DNA of 64,000 bases from Gloeopeniophorella convolvens (Eukaryota; Basidiomycota; Agaricomycetes; Russulales), in assembly GCA_022496205.1 (NCBI GenBank), contig WTXD01000003.1:806001-870000 (forward strand), read 5' to 3'. Below the pieces are notes generated by a model. It saw only the letters and a list, made by a program, of their open reading frames with translations, ran no database searches and was not told the DNA's origin. Both the position numbers and the translations under genes were made by a program. Shown here one piece after another: positions 50,151-63,051 of this stretch (position 1 is its first letter; each line of letters opens with the position of its first letter).

Positions 50151-52136
50151 TGGGGGCGCAGGGGGACCGCTGTGTGGAGAAGGGTCGAGTGCGAGGGGGG
50201 AGAGGAGGAGATGGGGAGTAAATGTGGGCCAAATGTACGGGTATCGGGCAAGAGCAGATAGTTTTGATTGTATCATTATTGTTCGGAGATGTGGCCAATT
50301 CACCGAGCACAAATAGGCATCTTCACACACTTCTCGGTAGCAATCGGTCGCAAGGTCTGCAGTTGGGCATTCTGACAGGGCAAGGGCAATGCCAGCTTAT
50401 AGCGGGCCAGGTGTGAAGTGCGGTATAAGATAAGTGGGACTCTCTCGTGGAGGTGATGCACATGTGCCTGGGACAAGTCTGTGACCGCGAATGTGCTACG
50501 TTCTACCCGAGAGGATCACAATCAAGATATGACCGCCACGAGGCAGTCTAGGCGATCATTCCCGACCTGGTGATGCAGTCAACGCCCATGCCAATTCATC
50601 TCTTGGCCACCATCCGCAGCCTGAACACCGTCAGCTATCTTAGCGGCGGCGTCATAGCCCTCTCGTGCCGCCCCTTCCGTGAAGACTTACAAGTCCTTCC
50701 AGCGAACAGTTCCGTTCTAGACAGGCATGCCCCCCTCAATCATTGTGACTACAGTAGCTGTAGTCGTATCAAACGGTTCTCTGGGCGTCTGGATCAGACA
50801 TACTCGAGTGCCGCGCTCGAGTCGCAGGCGAGCTGACAAGGGTGGGATCAAAACAAGAGCGCTCCCTGTCGGCAACGATCACTGGTCCACCGATAGCAGC
50901 ACGTTAAGCTGCACCTATTCATGGCGTATCGGCGTGCATAGGCGTTCCCGGTCATCGCTGGTAGTGCGTCCATGATACGTTGGGTACTCCTTCCGAAAGT
51001 TCTAAAAAGGCGTGTCAGAGGCCGGGGTCCACTGTCGACTCGCACTCCAGGCTACTGTGCAGAATGCAAGATAGTGGAGCGTCACCCGCTCGGGGCCTTC
51101 TGCCGAAATCTCGACCGTGAGATGACTGCGACCGTGCCAACACCAGGCCAAGGGCTTCTCGGCTCAAACCCATTGAACCGGGCGAGGTCGCCGCCGAGCG
51201 AGGCACCTAAGATTAATCAACGTGTTGACCCAAACGCCACAGAACGAGGGAATGTAGGGGATCCGTGCGAATACGTGCAGGAAGGCTGGCCCCGAGACTG
51301 CTTCGTGGCTGGGGTCGTCCGTCGGACATATGATATGCGGATGTTACAAAGTCTCTGGCGCATGATCATCAGCACAGCTGGTCCGCAAACTACGGGGCAT
51401 GCGAATAGAGCAAAGCCTTGGTTGAGTCCTTGTGTATACGGTCTTGCCCGATTAAGTTGACGATAGGGCACGTTACTAGGTGTAACACCGTCGAGAGAAA
51501 AGACACTTTACGGGGGATTGCAGCAGGGACAACAGTGGCCCAAAGCCTTACGCAAATACCACATAAACACAATAGAGCCACCAGTCGCTGAATGGTGCAT
51601 GAGGCATTGAGGGCTTCAATGCGGCGCATTCCACATTAAAGAACCCATAGAGTCGTTGCCCCTTGCATAGCTGGCTTGTGAGTGCTATTGTTGGTGAGCT
51701 GAATGACAAGCCTCCCTGTAGCAACGAGCTGGCGTCAGCGTTGTTGTTCAAAGCAAAGAAGCGGAGTGGCCAGTGCAAGGGAACATACGGCCTCATACGG
51801 CCCACGTGCTGGGGGCCAAGTGCCATAATCGGGCGTCCATCCGGCGCTTGTTGCTTTTGTTCCCGTTCGGCGTCCTGCACAGCGCAAAAGTACAATGGCA
51901 ACTTGTGGTGAACATACATTAGACACGATCGTACCTGTGCCGCGTGCAGTGTGTCGGTGCCAGGAAGGTATATAATGGGGTGGTAAGGGCCCACTGGACG
52001 TCCACTGCCCGTTCATCTCTGGCTTTCACTTGTTCTTGTATCACCACTCGCAGCTTGTACACCCGCATTCAGACTAGACGTCTCCTCTGCTGCACAATAA
52101 ACCTTGCAACTCACTCCATCCATTCCTTGTTTCGCT
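50151..52136. other. Gene-poor interval
   Basis: No conserved gene recognised. The longest uninterrupted frame (minus, ATG near 51919 to 51548) encodes text without similarity known to me and lacks promoter support. The TATA box at 51969-51976 belongs to the small gene downstream. Confidence 0.5.
51969..51976 (+). promoter_or_regulatory. TATA box of the small basic-protein gene
   Basis: TATATAAT about 160 bp before the ATG at 52137, followed by a pyrimidine-rich leader. Confidence 0.5.
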
Positions 52137-52449
52137 ATGGCCGGCCCACTTATCATGATCACGCCCTCCACTCCCGTCGCCACTATGTTCCGCGAGGAGA
52201 TTCGGACTCGGTACGCCCTCCCACACTTCCTTCCCGCGTTCGGCGTTCGCTAATTGGACCTGCGCCACCAGCTCCCCACGAAAGCAGCGTTCCGCTGCAA
52301 AGCACATCGAACGCCGCCTGGTCCGCATGTGGAAGCGCGTCACCGGGACGATGCGCCGCCCCGAACGCGCATCAATCCTGCCCGAAGGTTTCGTGCTCAT
52401 GAACGCGGCTGCTGCCCGCCGCCGCAGCATGTACCTCGGTACTGCCTAG
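52137..52449 (+). CDS. Small basic protein of unknown function (83 residues)
   Basis: Two exons, 52137-52210 and 52272-52449, joined by a 61-nt intron with donor GTACGC and acceptor CACCAG. The result is an 83-residue protein starting MAGPLIMITPSTPVATMFRE and ending RRRSMYLGTA, with a strongly basic middle (RKQRSAAKHIERRLVRMWKR). There is no signal peptide or transmembrane segment. An upstream TATATAAT, a CT-rich leader and clean exon phases support a real gene. I do not recognise a family. The Arg/Lys-rich helix could bind nucleic acid or acidic protein, but that is only a composition-based guess. Without the intron the frame is interrupted, so simple frame searches miss it. Confidence 0.6.
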
Positions 52450-54224
52450 CTTGATGGACGATTTTCCTGTCCCTTTTCTTATCTATGCCCCGATTCACGA
52501 CCGCACGCTTTGGCTGTGCGATGCCAGCCGGCTACTATGACCATGCCCTCGCCTCCCTCGGATTGTAGACGTCGCACTCCCTGGTTGATTTCGGACGCTC
52601 CCATGGAAACTGTAGCCTCGGACTGCTATATCTAGTGCCTCGCCACCATCTGTAGAACCGCATGCATTTTTCATACTTTAGGATCCTTTATAATATTTGC
52701 ACTTAATGTTGTTCTGCCCTCCTCAGTGCGGCAACTAGTTCATATGCGTGAATGACCGGGATCGGCGTAGAGTACTTAAGTCAAAGAGCTCCTCGGGCAT
52801 AGACTCCGACGCGGAGAGATGTCATCCATCGCTTGGCGCGGCGCGATTGTCATCCGTGACCGGCATGAAGGTCGGCAAGGAGATTTGAGAGTGGGACGCT
52901 GGGTAACTTAGTCTAAGACGCACATATATGTCGAACTGCCAAAGGACTCCAGTCATGTCCTGTAAGCATTGATATATGTTTCAACTTCGATATCTACTGC
53001 AATGGCGTTCGGCCGACTGCCTGCTGCGGCAGTGCTGCCCGTGTAGATTTCTGGTGTCAGTCCTACTCCAGCAATATGCACCTCACCGGTATAGCCCTGG
53101 CCTACCCATATCTTCTTGCATAGAGCAGCGCAGAACATGAATCGGCTGATTGCATAATGCAAGGATGTCCAGGACGGATTCGGACACGGTGACGGAGTGC
53201 ATAGGACGTAGATGACTATTGGTAGAGCGGCACCCCCATCCCCTGATTATCGGCTTGCAAGCCGAGGCAAGAGTAGAGAATTAGCAGTGAGAGGTTCCCT
53301 ATGAGCAAATGCACCCGACCACGGCGGCACGAGAGCAATGATATAATGGCACAGGCGCTGGTGGTACTTCAATGGTACGCGTTCGCCAGAGCACCGCGCG
53401 CGACGTCGGAAACGGGACCAGGCACCGGAATAACGTACTCCCCTGAGAGCACCGCACATGTTCCGGTGGGTTGACAATAGCTACGCGTACAGTGAACTTA
53501 GGAATGGGTGCTGTATGGGATGAGATTGACGGGCAAAGTATGAGCCGAATGCGTCTCACTAGTGCGCTCGTCACGATTGGAGTTGGAAGGCGAACACTTG
53601 CATGCGCTGAGCACGAAGCGGAATCGAAGACAGGCATAAGAAGGCTGGCGTCTTGAGTGCAAATAAGAGAGCCGTATAAGAGAAGTGGATGATAAGGGGG
53701 GGGGGGGGATGACAACTTGGAAGAGATCGGGTACTTAGAGGTCTCGGACTGTCCATGAGTACAGTCACTGCAGGCATATCAATGCTAACACCCGGTTGCC
53801 TCAAAGCGTTTCTCAAGGCTGGAGGTCTTCGGGGTGGGTGTGAAGGGTGCGCATGAGGGCGTAAGCGCTTCACGGTGTTGGAGGGTTCGGCGAGGGTGAG
53901 GGTTCAGAAGCAAGCTGATGATTGGCAGAGCGAAGCGTGGAATATAGATAGGACGCGCTGGCAGGCCTGCCGGCGCCGCCGAGACACCCTAGCTACGTAC
54001 GACGGTGTCTACGACGCGTTTCTGTGTCGGCAAAGCGGGTGAAAGAAACCAAGATCTAGAGGGATCGTGTTCAATGACATGTCCGGATGTTGAAGGAAAC
54101 CACGCTGATTTGATTGGGTGTCGGGGCCGGGCCGGAGGAGTTCGGAACGGGGCGGAATAAAAGGGCGCACGCGCGACCGCTCCCTCTTCGCCGCTTTCTT
54201 CCATCAACCTCCGCGTCGCCAGCG
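52450..54224. other. Intergenic interval upstream of aconitase
   Basis: No recognised gene. It includes a G run of about 13-14 bases (53697-53709). GAATAAAAGG at about 54155-54164 is a TATA-like element 60-70 bp before the aconitase ATG. Confidence 0.5.
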
Positions 54225-57114
54225 ATGCTCAACATAGCCTCCCGCTCTTCTCAGGCATGGCGCTCCTTGCAGCGCCTTGCCAAGAGCATGGCCACTGCCG
54301 CAGACAGAATCGGCGACACCAAGGTCCCCATGTCCCTTCTCGAGAAGGGCGCCTACATCAACTATCAGCGTATCGAGGATAACCTTGTAGTTGTCCGGGA
54401 CAGGTGTGTCTCTTCCCTCCTTGCATTCACCATATCTTACAACGTTCACCAGACTGCAACGCCCTCTTACGCTTTCGGAGAAAATTCTCTACGGACATCT
54501 TGATGACCCTCAAAACCAGGATATCGTCCGCGGTGTCAGCTACCTCAAACTTCGCCCAGATGTATAGAACCTTCTCCTCATCCGCGCAGTTCGCCCTGAC
54601 CACCTTCATATTCAGCGTGTGGCTTGCCAGGATGCGACAGCACAGGTATGTCGCGTCACTTCCGTTCCCCGTATTTGCGCAAACGCCGCTCCGACCGTCG
54701 CGCGCCTATTTCTCCGTCTATTATCATGCGCTTCTCTCGGCTCCTCGGTATTCCGAGTGGAACTGACGTCACCACGTTGCAGATGGCCCTTTTGCAATTC
54801 ATGTCTGCCGGCATGGCTACCGCGGCCGTACCGACAACCGTTCACTGTGACCACCTTATCGAGGCCCAAATTGGTGGTGTCAAGGATCTTGAGCGTGCCA
54901 AGCAAATCAACCAGGAGGTGTACGATTTCTTGGCGACTGCCACTGCGAAGGTCCGTGTTTCCATATTTCTCGCGATTCCTGCTGAAGTTGTGCCAGTACG
55001 GTCTTGGTTTCTGGCGTCCGGGCTCCGGTATCATTCATCAAATCCTTCTCGAGAACTATGCCTTCCCTGGTGGACTCATGATTGGAACGGACTCTCACAC
55101 CCCCAACGCTGGCGGCCTCGGGATGATTGCTTGCGGTGTGGGCGGTGCAGATGCTGTCGACGTCATGGCTGGGATCCCTTGGGAGCTCAAGACTCCCAAG
55201 GTTATTGGTGTCAATCTTACTGGTAAAATCAGTGGCTGGACAACTCCGAAGGGTGCGTTCTTCTTCCCCCACCTTTTGCCTGCGCCTCACCGCAGCCATA
55301 GACGTCATTCTCAAGGTTGCTGGCATTCTCACCGTCAAAGGCGGCACTGGCGCTATCGTCGAGTACAAGGGCCCCGGCGTGGAGAGCCTCTCCGCTACCG
55401 GAATGGCGACTATCTGCAACATGGGTGCGGAAATCGGTGCAACGACCTCGCTTTTCCCGTTCAATAAGCGTATGGCGGACTACTTGAACGCGACCAAGCG
55501 CCCGGATATCGCTCAGTATGCTCAGCGTTTCGCGCACAACCTGCGCGCAGACGAAGGTGCTGAATACGACCAGATCGTTGACATCGTATGTTTGGTCTTT
55601 CGTTTACCACGGCTTTTAATTAACCTTCGCGAAGAACCTTTCGGAATTAGAGCCCCACGTCAACGGTCCCTTCACTCCTGACTTGGCGACCCCGATATCG
55701 AAGTTCAAGGACGAAGTTGTGAAGAATGGTTGGCCCACTGATCTGAAGGTTGCCCTCATCGGTTCCTGCACCAACTCTTCCTACGAGGACATGACTCGCT
55801 CCGCATCCATCGCCAAGGAAGCTGCTGATCACGGTCTCGAGATCAAGAGCAAGTTCACGATCACTCCCGGTTCAGAACAGGTTCGTGCTACCATCGAGCG
55901 CGACGGCTTGATCAGCACCTTCGAGGACGTCGGTGGCCTTGTGCTCGCGAATGCTTGCGGCCCCTGCATCGGACAATGGGATCGTCAGGACGTTAAGAAA
56001 GGCGAGGCTAATTCGAGTGAGTGAGCATCCTAAACAAAGCAGCCTCGCACTGACCTTCCGTTAGTCATCACGTCCTACAACCGTAACTTCACTGGGCGTA
56101 ACGACGCTAACCCCGCTACCCACGCCTTTGTCGCCTCCCCTGATATCGTCACCGCGTTCGCCTTTGCCGGAGATCTCCGATTCAACCCCTTGACCGACAC
56201 CCTCCCTGGCCCGACGGCAAGCCTTTCAAGTTCTCTGACCCCGCCGGCAAGGAGCTCCCCCCTCGCGGCTATGACCCCGGTCAAGATACTTTCCAGGCAC
56301 CCCCTGAAGACCGTGCTTCCGTTAACGTCGTTGTTGACCCCAAGAGTGACCGCCTCCAGCTGCTCAAGCCATTCGCTCCATGGGACGGCAAGACCCCCGA
56401 GGATCTCCCCGTTCTGATCAAGGTCAAGGGCAAGTGCACCACGGACCACATTTCTGCTGGCGGCCCGTGGCTCAAGTACCGCGGCCATCTCGAGAACATC
56501 TCCCGTACGTCCAATTTCCTTTGAGGAGTACTCACACTCATTGTATACTAGAGAACTGCCTGATTGGTGCTATCAACTCTGAGAACGGTGAGGCCAACAA
56601 GATCAAGAACCAGATTACGGGCGAGTGGGGTGGTGTTCCGCAGACCGCCGCCTACTACCGGGAGAAGGGCATCAAGTGGGTCGTGATTGGTGACCACAAC
56701 TATGGCGAGGGTTCATCTCGCGAGCATGCTGCCCTCGAGCCTCGCTTCCTCGGTGGCCTTGCTATCATCGTCCGCTCGTTCGCCCGCATTCACGAGACCA
56801 ACTTGAAAAAGCAAGGCATGCTTGCGCTCACCTTCGCCGACCCCGCGGACTACGACAAGCTTCAGCCATCCGACAAGGTGTCCGTCCTCGGACTCGAGAG
56901 CTTCGCCCCCGGAAAGAACTTGACCCTGCTCGCCAAGCACGCTGACGGATCGAGTGAGGAAATCTCTCTTGCCCACTCGTTCAACGAGGGCCAAATCGAG
57001 TGGTTCAAGGCCGGCTCGGCGCTTAACCTCGTAAGCCGCCTTCCGTTCCGCCCCGAACAATATAATGATTGACTGATGTGTGCACAGATGGCGGCCAAGG
57101 CCAACGCTAACTGA
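54225..57114 (+). CDS. ACO1: Aconitate hydratase, mitochondrial, with one apparent 1-nt deletion
   Basis: Start at 54225 with a presequence-like [20 protein letters not shown]. Exons give [80 protein letters not shown] with the first Fe-S Cys, [20 protein letters not shown] with the other two, and [20 protein letters not shown] with the C-terminal active-site Ser/Arg. It isomerises citrate to isocitrate in the TCA cycle with a [4Fe-4S] cluster. Near 56210-56212 the frame slips by one base (DTLPG, then [17 protein letters not shown]), as if a C run had lost one C. No intron explains it; the rest is intact through AAKANAN at 57114. Because aconitase is essential for respiration, a consensus error is likely. 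Confidence 0.95.
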
Positions 57115-57582
57115 AGGGCAAAGCTAGTCAGATGATACATTAGCACATTGTTATTCTAAGATGATTCACTTCGTTTCACATTTCCGGTCTCTCGCAATCG
57201 ACAAAACATTTACGTCATTATGATGCGCCTTTGGGAGTGGGGCGAAACCAAGCGACCTCCAAGCTGCCGCGCGCAAGGATTTCTTAAATTTGTTCCTCTG
57301 TTGTGACCAAGTAGTGCAACTGAGTGCAGCTATTATCAAGCCGGCAAAATTGATGGATGAGGAGGTCCTGTCCGTGTCCTCTGAGTCTAAAGCGCTAGAA
57401 ATGTACCCTATCTGTACATGCTCATGGTACTTACATCCGCGACGCCCGGCTTGTCCTCTATATGGACTTTATATGAGCGATATTGCTGGCTACCGTCTCC
57501 GCAAACATCCGGCAGAGGCCAGCAATCTACCTGGCACAATCGTACAAGAATCAGACTCGTCTGGGAATGCTGGCACACCGAA

Positions 57583-59347
57583 CTAGCTTTCTGCATTCTC
57601 TGCGTCTTCTTCGTAACCTTCAACCTTCATGTCGTTCAACCCTAAGTCCTCGTTCTGGTCCCAGGTACGATCGTAAAGCTCGATCTCCATGTTTGGGTCT
57701 GGATCCGGCGCGTATAGGTTCTGCACGTAAGAGTTGGCGAGGGGGTCGTCGAGAATGAGAGTGAATGGTCGTTCGGCGTTCTTTACCTGGGGCCATCATT
57801 CGTAAGTACACTCATACTTCAGCAATCTGGGAACTCGCACCGCTTTGAGATTCTTCAAGAAAGTCTCAAACTTATTGTGTTCCTCAACATCACGACCGTC
57901 GGGGTTGGCGCTCCCGACCGAGTCACCAGCAGCGAAGACTTTCTCAGACAGCTCTTCGTAAACCTGTTCGAGGATACCCTCCAGTGTTGTGAACCTGCCT
58001 CCGAGGGTACCAGCCTGGAGGACGAGGTCTATCTCTGGGATTGTGAGACCACATGTTTCACTCTGTGAACGTGACTTGCTCAGACAGATCATGCGCTTCT
58101 GTAGCGGTGGAAGGGTACCTTTAGGATATCTCTGCTAAGGTCATCGCGATCCTCGACACGGAGTGTGACGCGCTTTCCCTGCTCAGAGACCGCCGAGCCG
58201 GACTTGACTTCGTTATCCCGATAGCCGCATCGGTCACAGTTAGTAGACATGATAAGGATATCCTGGAAGACATGCATGAGGAACCTGCAGCCCTGCATCG
58301 AAAAAAGGGTACCTTGAAGTATGGTATAACCACTTTTTCATCATTGTGTCGAGGGGATGGCCACAGCTGGAACAGGTTCCTGGGAAGATGTAGATCTCCT
58401 CGTTGGGATTTTCACTGTCAGCTGCAACCTCAGTTAGTTTCCCTTGAGTTTCGCCTTCCGGTTTTCCCGAGGTTTCATCGGCGGCGACGAGCCCAAGAGC
58501 GATATTCTGCTCCTTTGTGCGTCGGTACGTCCTGAGGTTCCATTTAGGATCGGCCATACTGTCAACAAATTCGATGAAGGAGTTGCCAGTGGGGTCGTCG
58601 AGTTTCAAAGTAAAGGGCGGCATAGGTGCCTCGACGTGCGAGGCTTTGCTAGGCGCGCCTGTTGCGTCATCCTCGCTCTCGTAGGGGACGATGGCCTTTA
58701 ATTTGTCGATGAGGGCCTGGATCTTGTGGAAAGTATCTTCGTCCTGGATCCGGCGCAGTGGCTGGTCCAAGCTAAGATCGCGGATGACATCTTGTATCAC
58801 GCCTTCTACGGTCGTGAGCTGGCCTTTTGAAGCTGGGATCGTGAGCTCGTACTCAGGGATAGTGACGGTACAAGTCTCCGATTTGACGACTTGGCGGTCA
58901 AGATCTTGTCGCGCGAGGATTCGTGCGGTGTAGATCACCCCTTCAGCTAAAAATGGAAGAAGTCGGCGGAGCGTACGAGCAAGTGCTGAGGATGTCACTT
59001 ACGCCGGATGACCCCCGCTGATTGGATCTCGTTGTTGGAAAAGCCACAATGTTCGCACCGGAACGACATCACGACGACTTCTTGAAAGTATGGGATGGAT
59101 GTAAGCAGAAGCCTGGTGACCCCCTGCACTCACTTTGCTCCGTTCATGTTAACAACCGGGATACGACAAAATACGTGCGTACTTGTTCCTCGCAGTTCAC
59201 GCAAAGTGACTCGATCTGCTGCACGGCCTGCTCCTCATCTTCACCGGCTGAGTTCTCCGTATTCTTTCCATCTACTTCTTCTTCCTTTAGATCGTCTGTC
59301 TGCTGCGCGAGAGAGCCGATTGAAGGGAAGAGATTTTCTGCAGCCAT
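57583..59347 (-). CDS. ZPR1: ZPR1 zinc-finger protein
   Basis: Start taken at the ATG at 59347 ([20 protein letters not shown]), although an in-frame ATG at 59413 would add 22 residues. Two tandem ZPR1 domains follow. The first has zinc finger CVNCEEQG...CEHCG, then [20 protein letters not shown] and [18 protein letters not shown]. The second has [14 protein letters not shown]...[34 protein letters not shown] and [22 protein letters not shown]1 binds eEF1A and acts in its folding and in cell-cycle re-entry. The acidic tail ([12 protein letters not shown]) ends at 57583. Both halves show the expected spacing, and the gene is intact. Its start lies 160 bp from that of divergent PRP40. Confidence 0.95.
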
Positions 59348-59506
59348 GGTCTGGAACAAAGTGGATAGCAGATCTAGACGCCCGTCGCCGGCCCGATGAG
59401 TGGAGGACTTCATGCTGAGTCAGCTGCTCGTCCTTGCTCTCCGCTCTTGTCTTGTGCAGACGCGTCAAGCTCACTATACTGGCAACCCGGTCCGCGTCAG
59501 ACGCAA

Positions 59507-62412
59507 ATGAGTCTGTGGGTACGTAGATTGACGCACTCCTGCCGTACTACCTCTGACGCATACACCCAAAGACGGAACACAGGAACCCTGAAGGGAGAAC
59601 CTACTGGTTCAACACCAACACCAAAGAGAGTGTATGGGAAAAGCCAGACGGTTCGTGCAACTTTCTCCATTTCATGAATCCCACTGATACAATATACAGA
59701 ATTGAAATCGCCATTTGAGGTTTGAATCTCAACGTTCTCCTGCTGGACGAGAGTTGGCTCATTCCCTCTTCCAGCGAGCACTCAAGCAGACAACATGGAA
59801 GGAGTACTTCTCGGGTGGAAAGAAATACTTCTACAATGTATGTCTTCCGGACAACCCTCAGTGGAAACCTAGCCTCACACTTTACTAGACTACTACGAAG
59901 GAATCCAAATGGGACATGCCCGAGGAGCTCCTGCTCTTGATGGAAAAGGTTGAGAAAGAGACCAAAGAAACTCCTGAAGCAGCTCCGTGTGTAACAATTG
60001 AGGTCGCTTGTCTATGGCTTCTGACGCGATAGCAGTGCCACCCCTCTAGCGATCACTTCGACCACCCCCGGAGGTCAGCAGTCCAGTGCTCTCGTCCCCT
60101 TGGGCGCAGAGTCGCTCGGTGAACAAGCTATTATCCAAGCTACTGCGAATAATCTTCACCAAGGCGCGCCTTCTGCTCTTCCGGCTCGTCCCAATCTTCC
60201 AGACGAGCCCACCATCCCCCACAATGGGTTTGCAACTTTTGAGGAAGGAGAAAAGGCGTTCATGTACCTCCTGCGAAAGGCCGGCGTCGATGCAACCTGG
60301 ACTTGGGATCAAACCATGCGTGCAATTATCACCGACCCGCTGTATAAGGCGCTGAACTCCCTCGCAGAGAAGAAGACGGCCTGGCAAAAGGTGCGTTCTA
60401 CTTCGTGTGTGGCGCTTCGTTGATCTTATTTGCCCTTTAGTACACCGAGGGCTTGAAAGCAAAGGAGCACGAAGAGCGCGAAGCCCGTCTCGCTAAGATA
60501 CGCCCGGCAATTCGGAACATGCTGAAAGGCAATCCTAATGTTTTCCACTATTCCACATTCCCAACGGCCGACAAACTCTTCGCTCAGCACCCGATCTGGC
60601 AACAAGCCCGGGTTGAGGCCGAGCGGAAGCTGATTTTCGAAGAGTACGTTGCGGAGCTCAAGCAGCGTGAAGTGGTATGTGCTACTGTGAGTCGTCCAAA
60701 GAACTATCTGACGGATTATATAGCAAGAAAACCGGGCGTCGCGCAACCGCGCCATAACAAAGCTCGTGTCGCTCTTCAAGCAGCTTGGTGTTGACGTCGT
60801 CACGCGGTGGCGGACTGCCCACTCGCTCGTCCTGGAATCGGAGGAATGGCAGACCGACGAGGAGTTGAGGCAGCTTCCAGGTCTGGACATTTTGCTCGCT
60901 TTCGAGGATTACAGCCGGGTCCGCGAGCGCGAGTTCGAGGACGAGATGCGGCGGAAGCAGGTCAATAAATCACGCTCGGAGCGCAAGGCTCGAGAAGAAT
61001 TCAAGGTATTGCCCAACACCTGTCTAATTCCCACGTCAAACTTATCTCTACGTGTAGGCTCTTCTGCAAGAGCTGGTGGATTCGGGTGACATCAAGGCGC
61101 GTTCCAAGTGGAAGGCTGTCTACCCCAAGTTCTCGACCGACAATCGTTATCTCGACATGCTCGGCAAACCTGGCTCAAACCCCATCGAATTGTTCTGGGA
61201 TGTCGTGGACGACCTCGATCAGAAGTTGGACGCAAAAATCGCGTTAGTTGAGAATGCCATTAAGCGACACAGCGCCAAGCTCAATACCGGCGCTGATGGA
61301 AGCTCTCAGCCGTGGTCTGTGCAGCCAGACACGACGGAGGCAGACTTTTTAAAGGTTGTGCAGGAGAACGGAGACGAGGAGTCCGCCGCTCTCTCGCCGG
61401 ATGACCTCAAGCAGATCTTCACTACGGTATGGTCTAACTTTGCGCGTTCGCCATGAGGCTTCATTTCTGTGCCGCAGATGCATGAGCAAGCCTTGAAGCA
61501 CCAAGCAGACGAGAAGCGGCGAACCGAACGGAAGGCGCGACATATGCAAGATGACCTGCGCTACGCAATGAAGAAGCTGCCTGAGCCTTTTGACATCAAC
61601 CTCGCGTATGATGATGTGTGTTTTCTTACCTATAGACCAAACCTCTAGCTAACCCAGCCGCAGGCTGTGCCGCTTATCGAGCATCTAAACGAATACAAGG
61701 CTTTAGATGATGAAGGACGTCGTGCAGCGTTCAGCAAGTTTGTCAAGAGACAGAAGGTGCCGTCCTTACGTTGCTCATACGAAATCGCGCTAGACGAATT
61801 ACAGGAACGTTTGCGCGAGCTTTCCGAGGATGGCGCTTCCACAACTAGCCGTAGACGTAAAGAACCTGCTCATCGTGAACCCGAGAAGGACCGGGAACGG
61901 GATCGCGACCGAGAAAGGGATAGGGACAGGGATCGTGACCGCGACCGTGACCGCGACCGCGACCGGGATCGCGACAGGGACAATGACCGTGAACGCGACC
62001 GTGACAGGGATAGGGCCGTGGCTCACGATACCACCGCGGACACGACGACGAGGCTCGGCGGGCCTCGCGTGACTATACCCGTGATCGGGACCGGGACCGG
62101 GATGGTGACTCTCCGCGGGACCGTCGTGACAGGGACCGCGATCGTTACTCGCAGCGAGGGGCGGCGTCTCGGCGGGATGACAAGAAGAGACGTTCCGCGA
62201 GGGACGAGGATGACCGTGGCAGCCGTGATGAACCACGAGAGAAACGCGAGGCAGAAAGCGATGAACGAAGCGATTCGAAGGCGCGTCCCAGTTGATTTTG
62301 CATGCCTTCAACGTCTCTGACACATTCACAGAGGCAGAAACTCGAAGTTGAAGCGCCCCCGCCAAAGGATCGAAGCCGTCGCGCGGAAACGCCTGAGGAG
62401 GGAGAGATATAA
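59507..62412 (+). CDS. PRP40: Prp40, U1 snRNP-associated WW/FF domain splicing factor
   Basis: A 12-nt first exon (59507-59518: M-S-L-W) splices to [20 protein letters not shown], completing WW domain 1. The second WW domain ([20 protein letters not shown]) and a run of FF domains follow ([80 protein letters not shown]). The C-terminus is a long Arg/Asp-rich tract (61880-62270) ending [18 protein letters not shown]. Prp40 bridges the 5' splice site and branch-point complexes. A single base seems missing near 62013-62015: the RD repeat continues one frame away as [14 protein letters not shown]. The last intron (62281-62331, 51 nt) appears to use a GC donor. The RD tract resembles the arginine-rich tails of other fungal Prp40 proteins. 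Confidence 0.92.
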
Positions 62413-62531
62413 TAGCTTATTCTCTTTAATGTTTTCCATGCTGCTAACCCATGCTGTTCATGTCTAACGAAACGTATTAAGGATTGAGAGGCTGTACAAA
62501 GGAACAAATGCGTGAAGTGCTAGGGTGACGA

Positions 62532-63051
62532 CTACTCTGAACGGATACTAATGGGACCTATCCGTAGACGCGTATACGTTTGCTTGTGGTCGATGGTCCG
62601 CTCGTAACCCTTTCGCCTCTTCTTTTTGAAGATATGTTCCATCTTTCCCTTCGTATGTTCGACGACGGTAGCCTCGACAGAAACGTGGCTAGCGGGAATG
62701 ACGGGGGATCCGCGTACAGTATACTCGCGCGAGCCGACCTCGTGTATTTGAGACAGAGACAGGACATCCCCAACGCGGACGTCATTCAGACGCGGCACAG
62801 TGAGAAGGTCCGTGGGCGCGAGGAGATATTTTTTGCCAGCGACAGAGGCTATCACATATTGGTTGGGCTGAGAGCGGACGAGCTCGAGTGCGCTGGAGGT
62901 CGAAGACGGTGTTTGTGCGGTGGTATACAGTGTTCGGGTGAACTGCTGCCGCAGTGAGGACACTGCTACATCGTCAGAGAGTGGCCGGGTGTATGCAACG
63001 CGAGAATGAACGTACGACGCGTCCAGGTGGCCATTGTGCGTGAGCGCGACG
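62532..63051 (-). CDS. Mitochondrial ribosomal protein bL21m
   Basis: Reading minus to the stop at 62532: QPNQYVIASVAGKKYLLAPT, LLTVPRLNDVRVGDVLSLSQ, HEVGSREYTVRGSPVIPASH, VVEHTKGKMEHIFKKKRRKG and YERTIDHKQTYTRLRIGPIS, the bL21 family signature (mitochondrial large subunit, yeast MRPL49). The frame stays open upstream to about 63200 but has no ATG in that frame near the expected presequence. A good presequence start, MATWTRRTFILALHT (ATG near 63042), lies in another frame, so a 1-nt error or unresolved intron separates them; the start coordinate is therefore approximate. It is divergent from ATP1, another nuclear gene for a mitochondrial protein. Confidence 0.85.

Noticed and set aside
51548..51919. 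Minus-strand frame of about 120 codons
   Set aside because: Reads openly but has no similarity, promoter or intron support; chance cannot be excluded.
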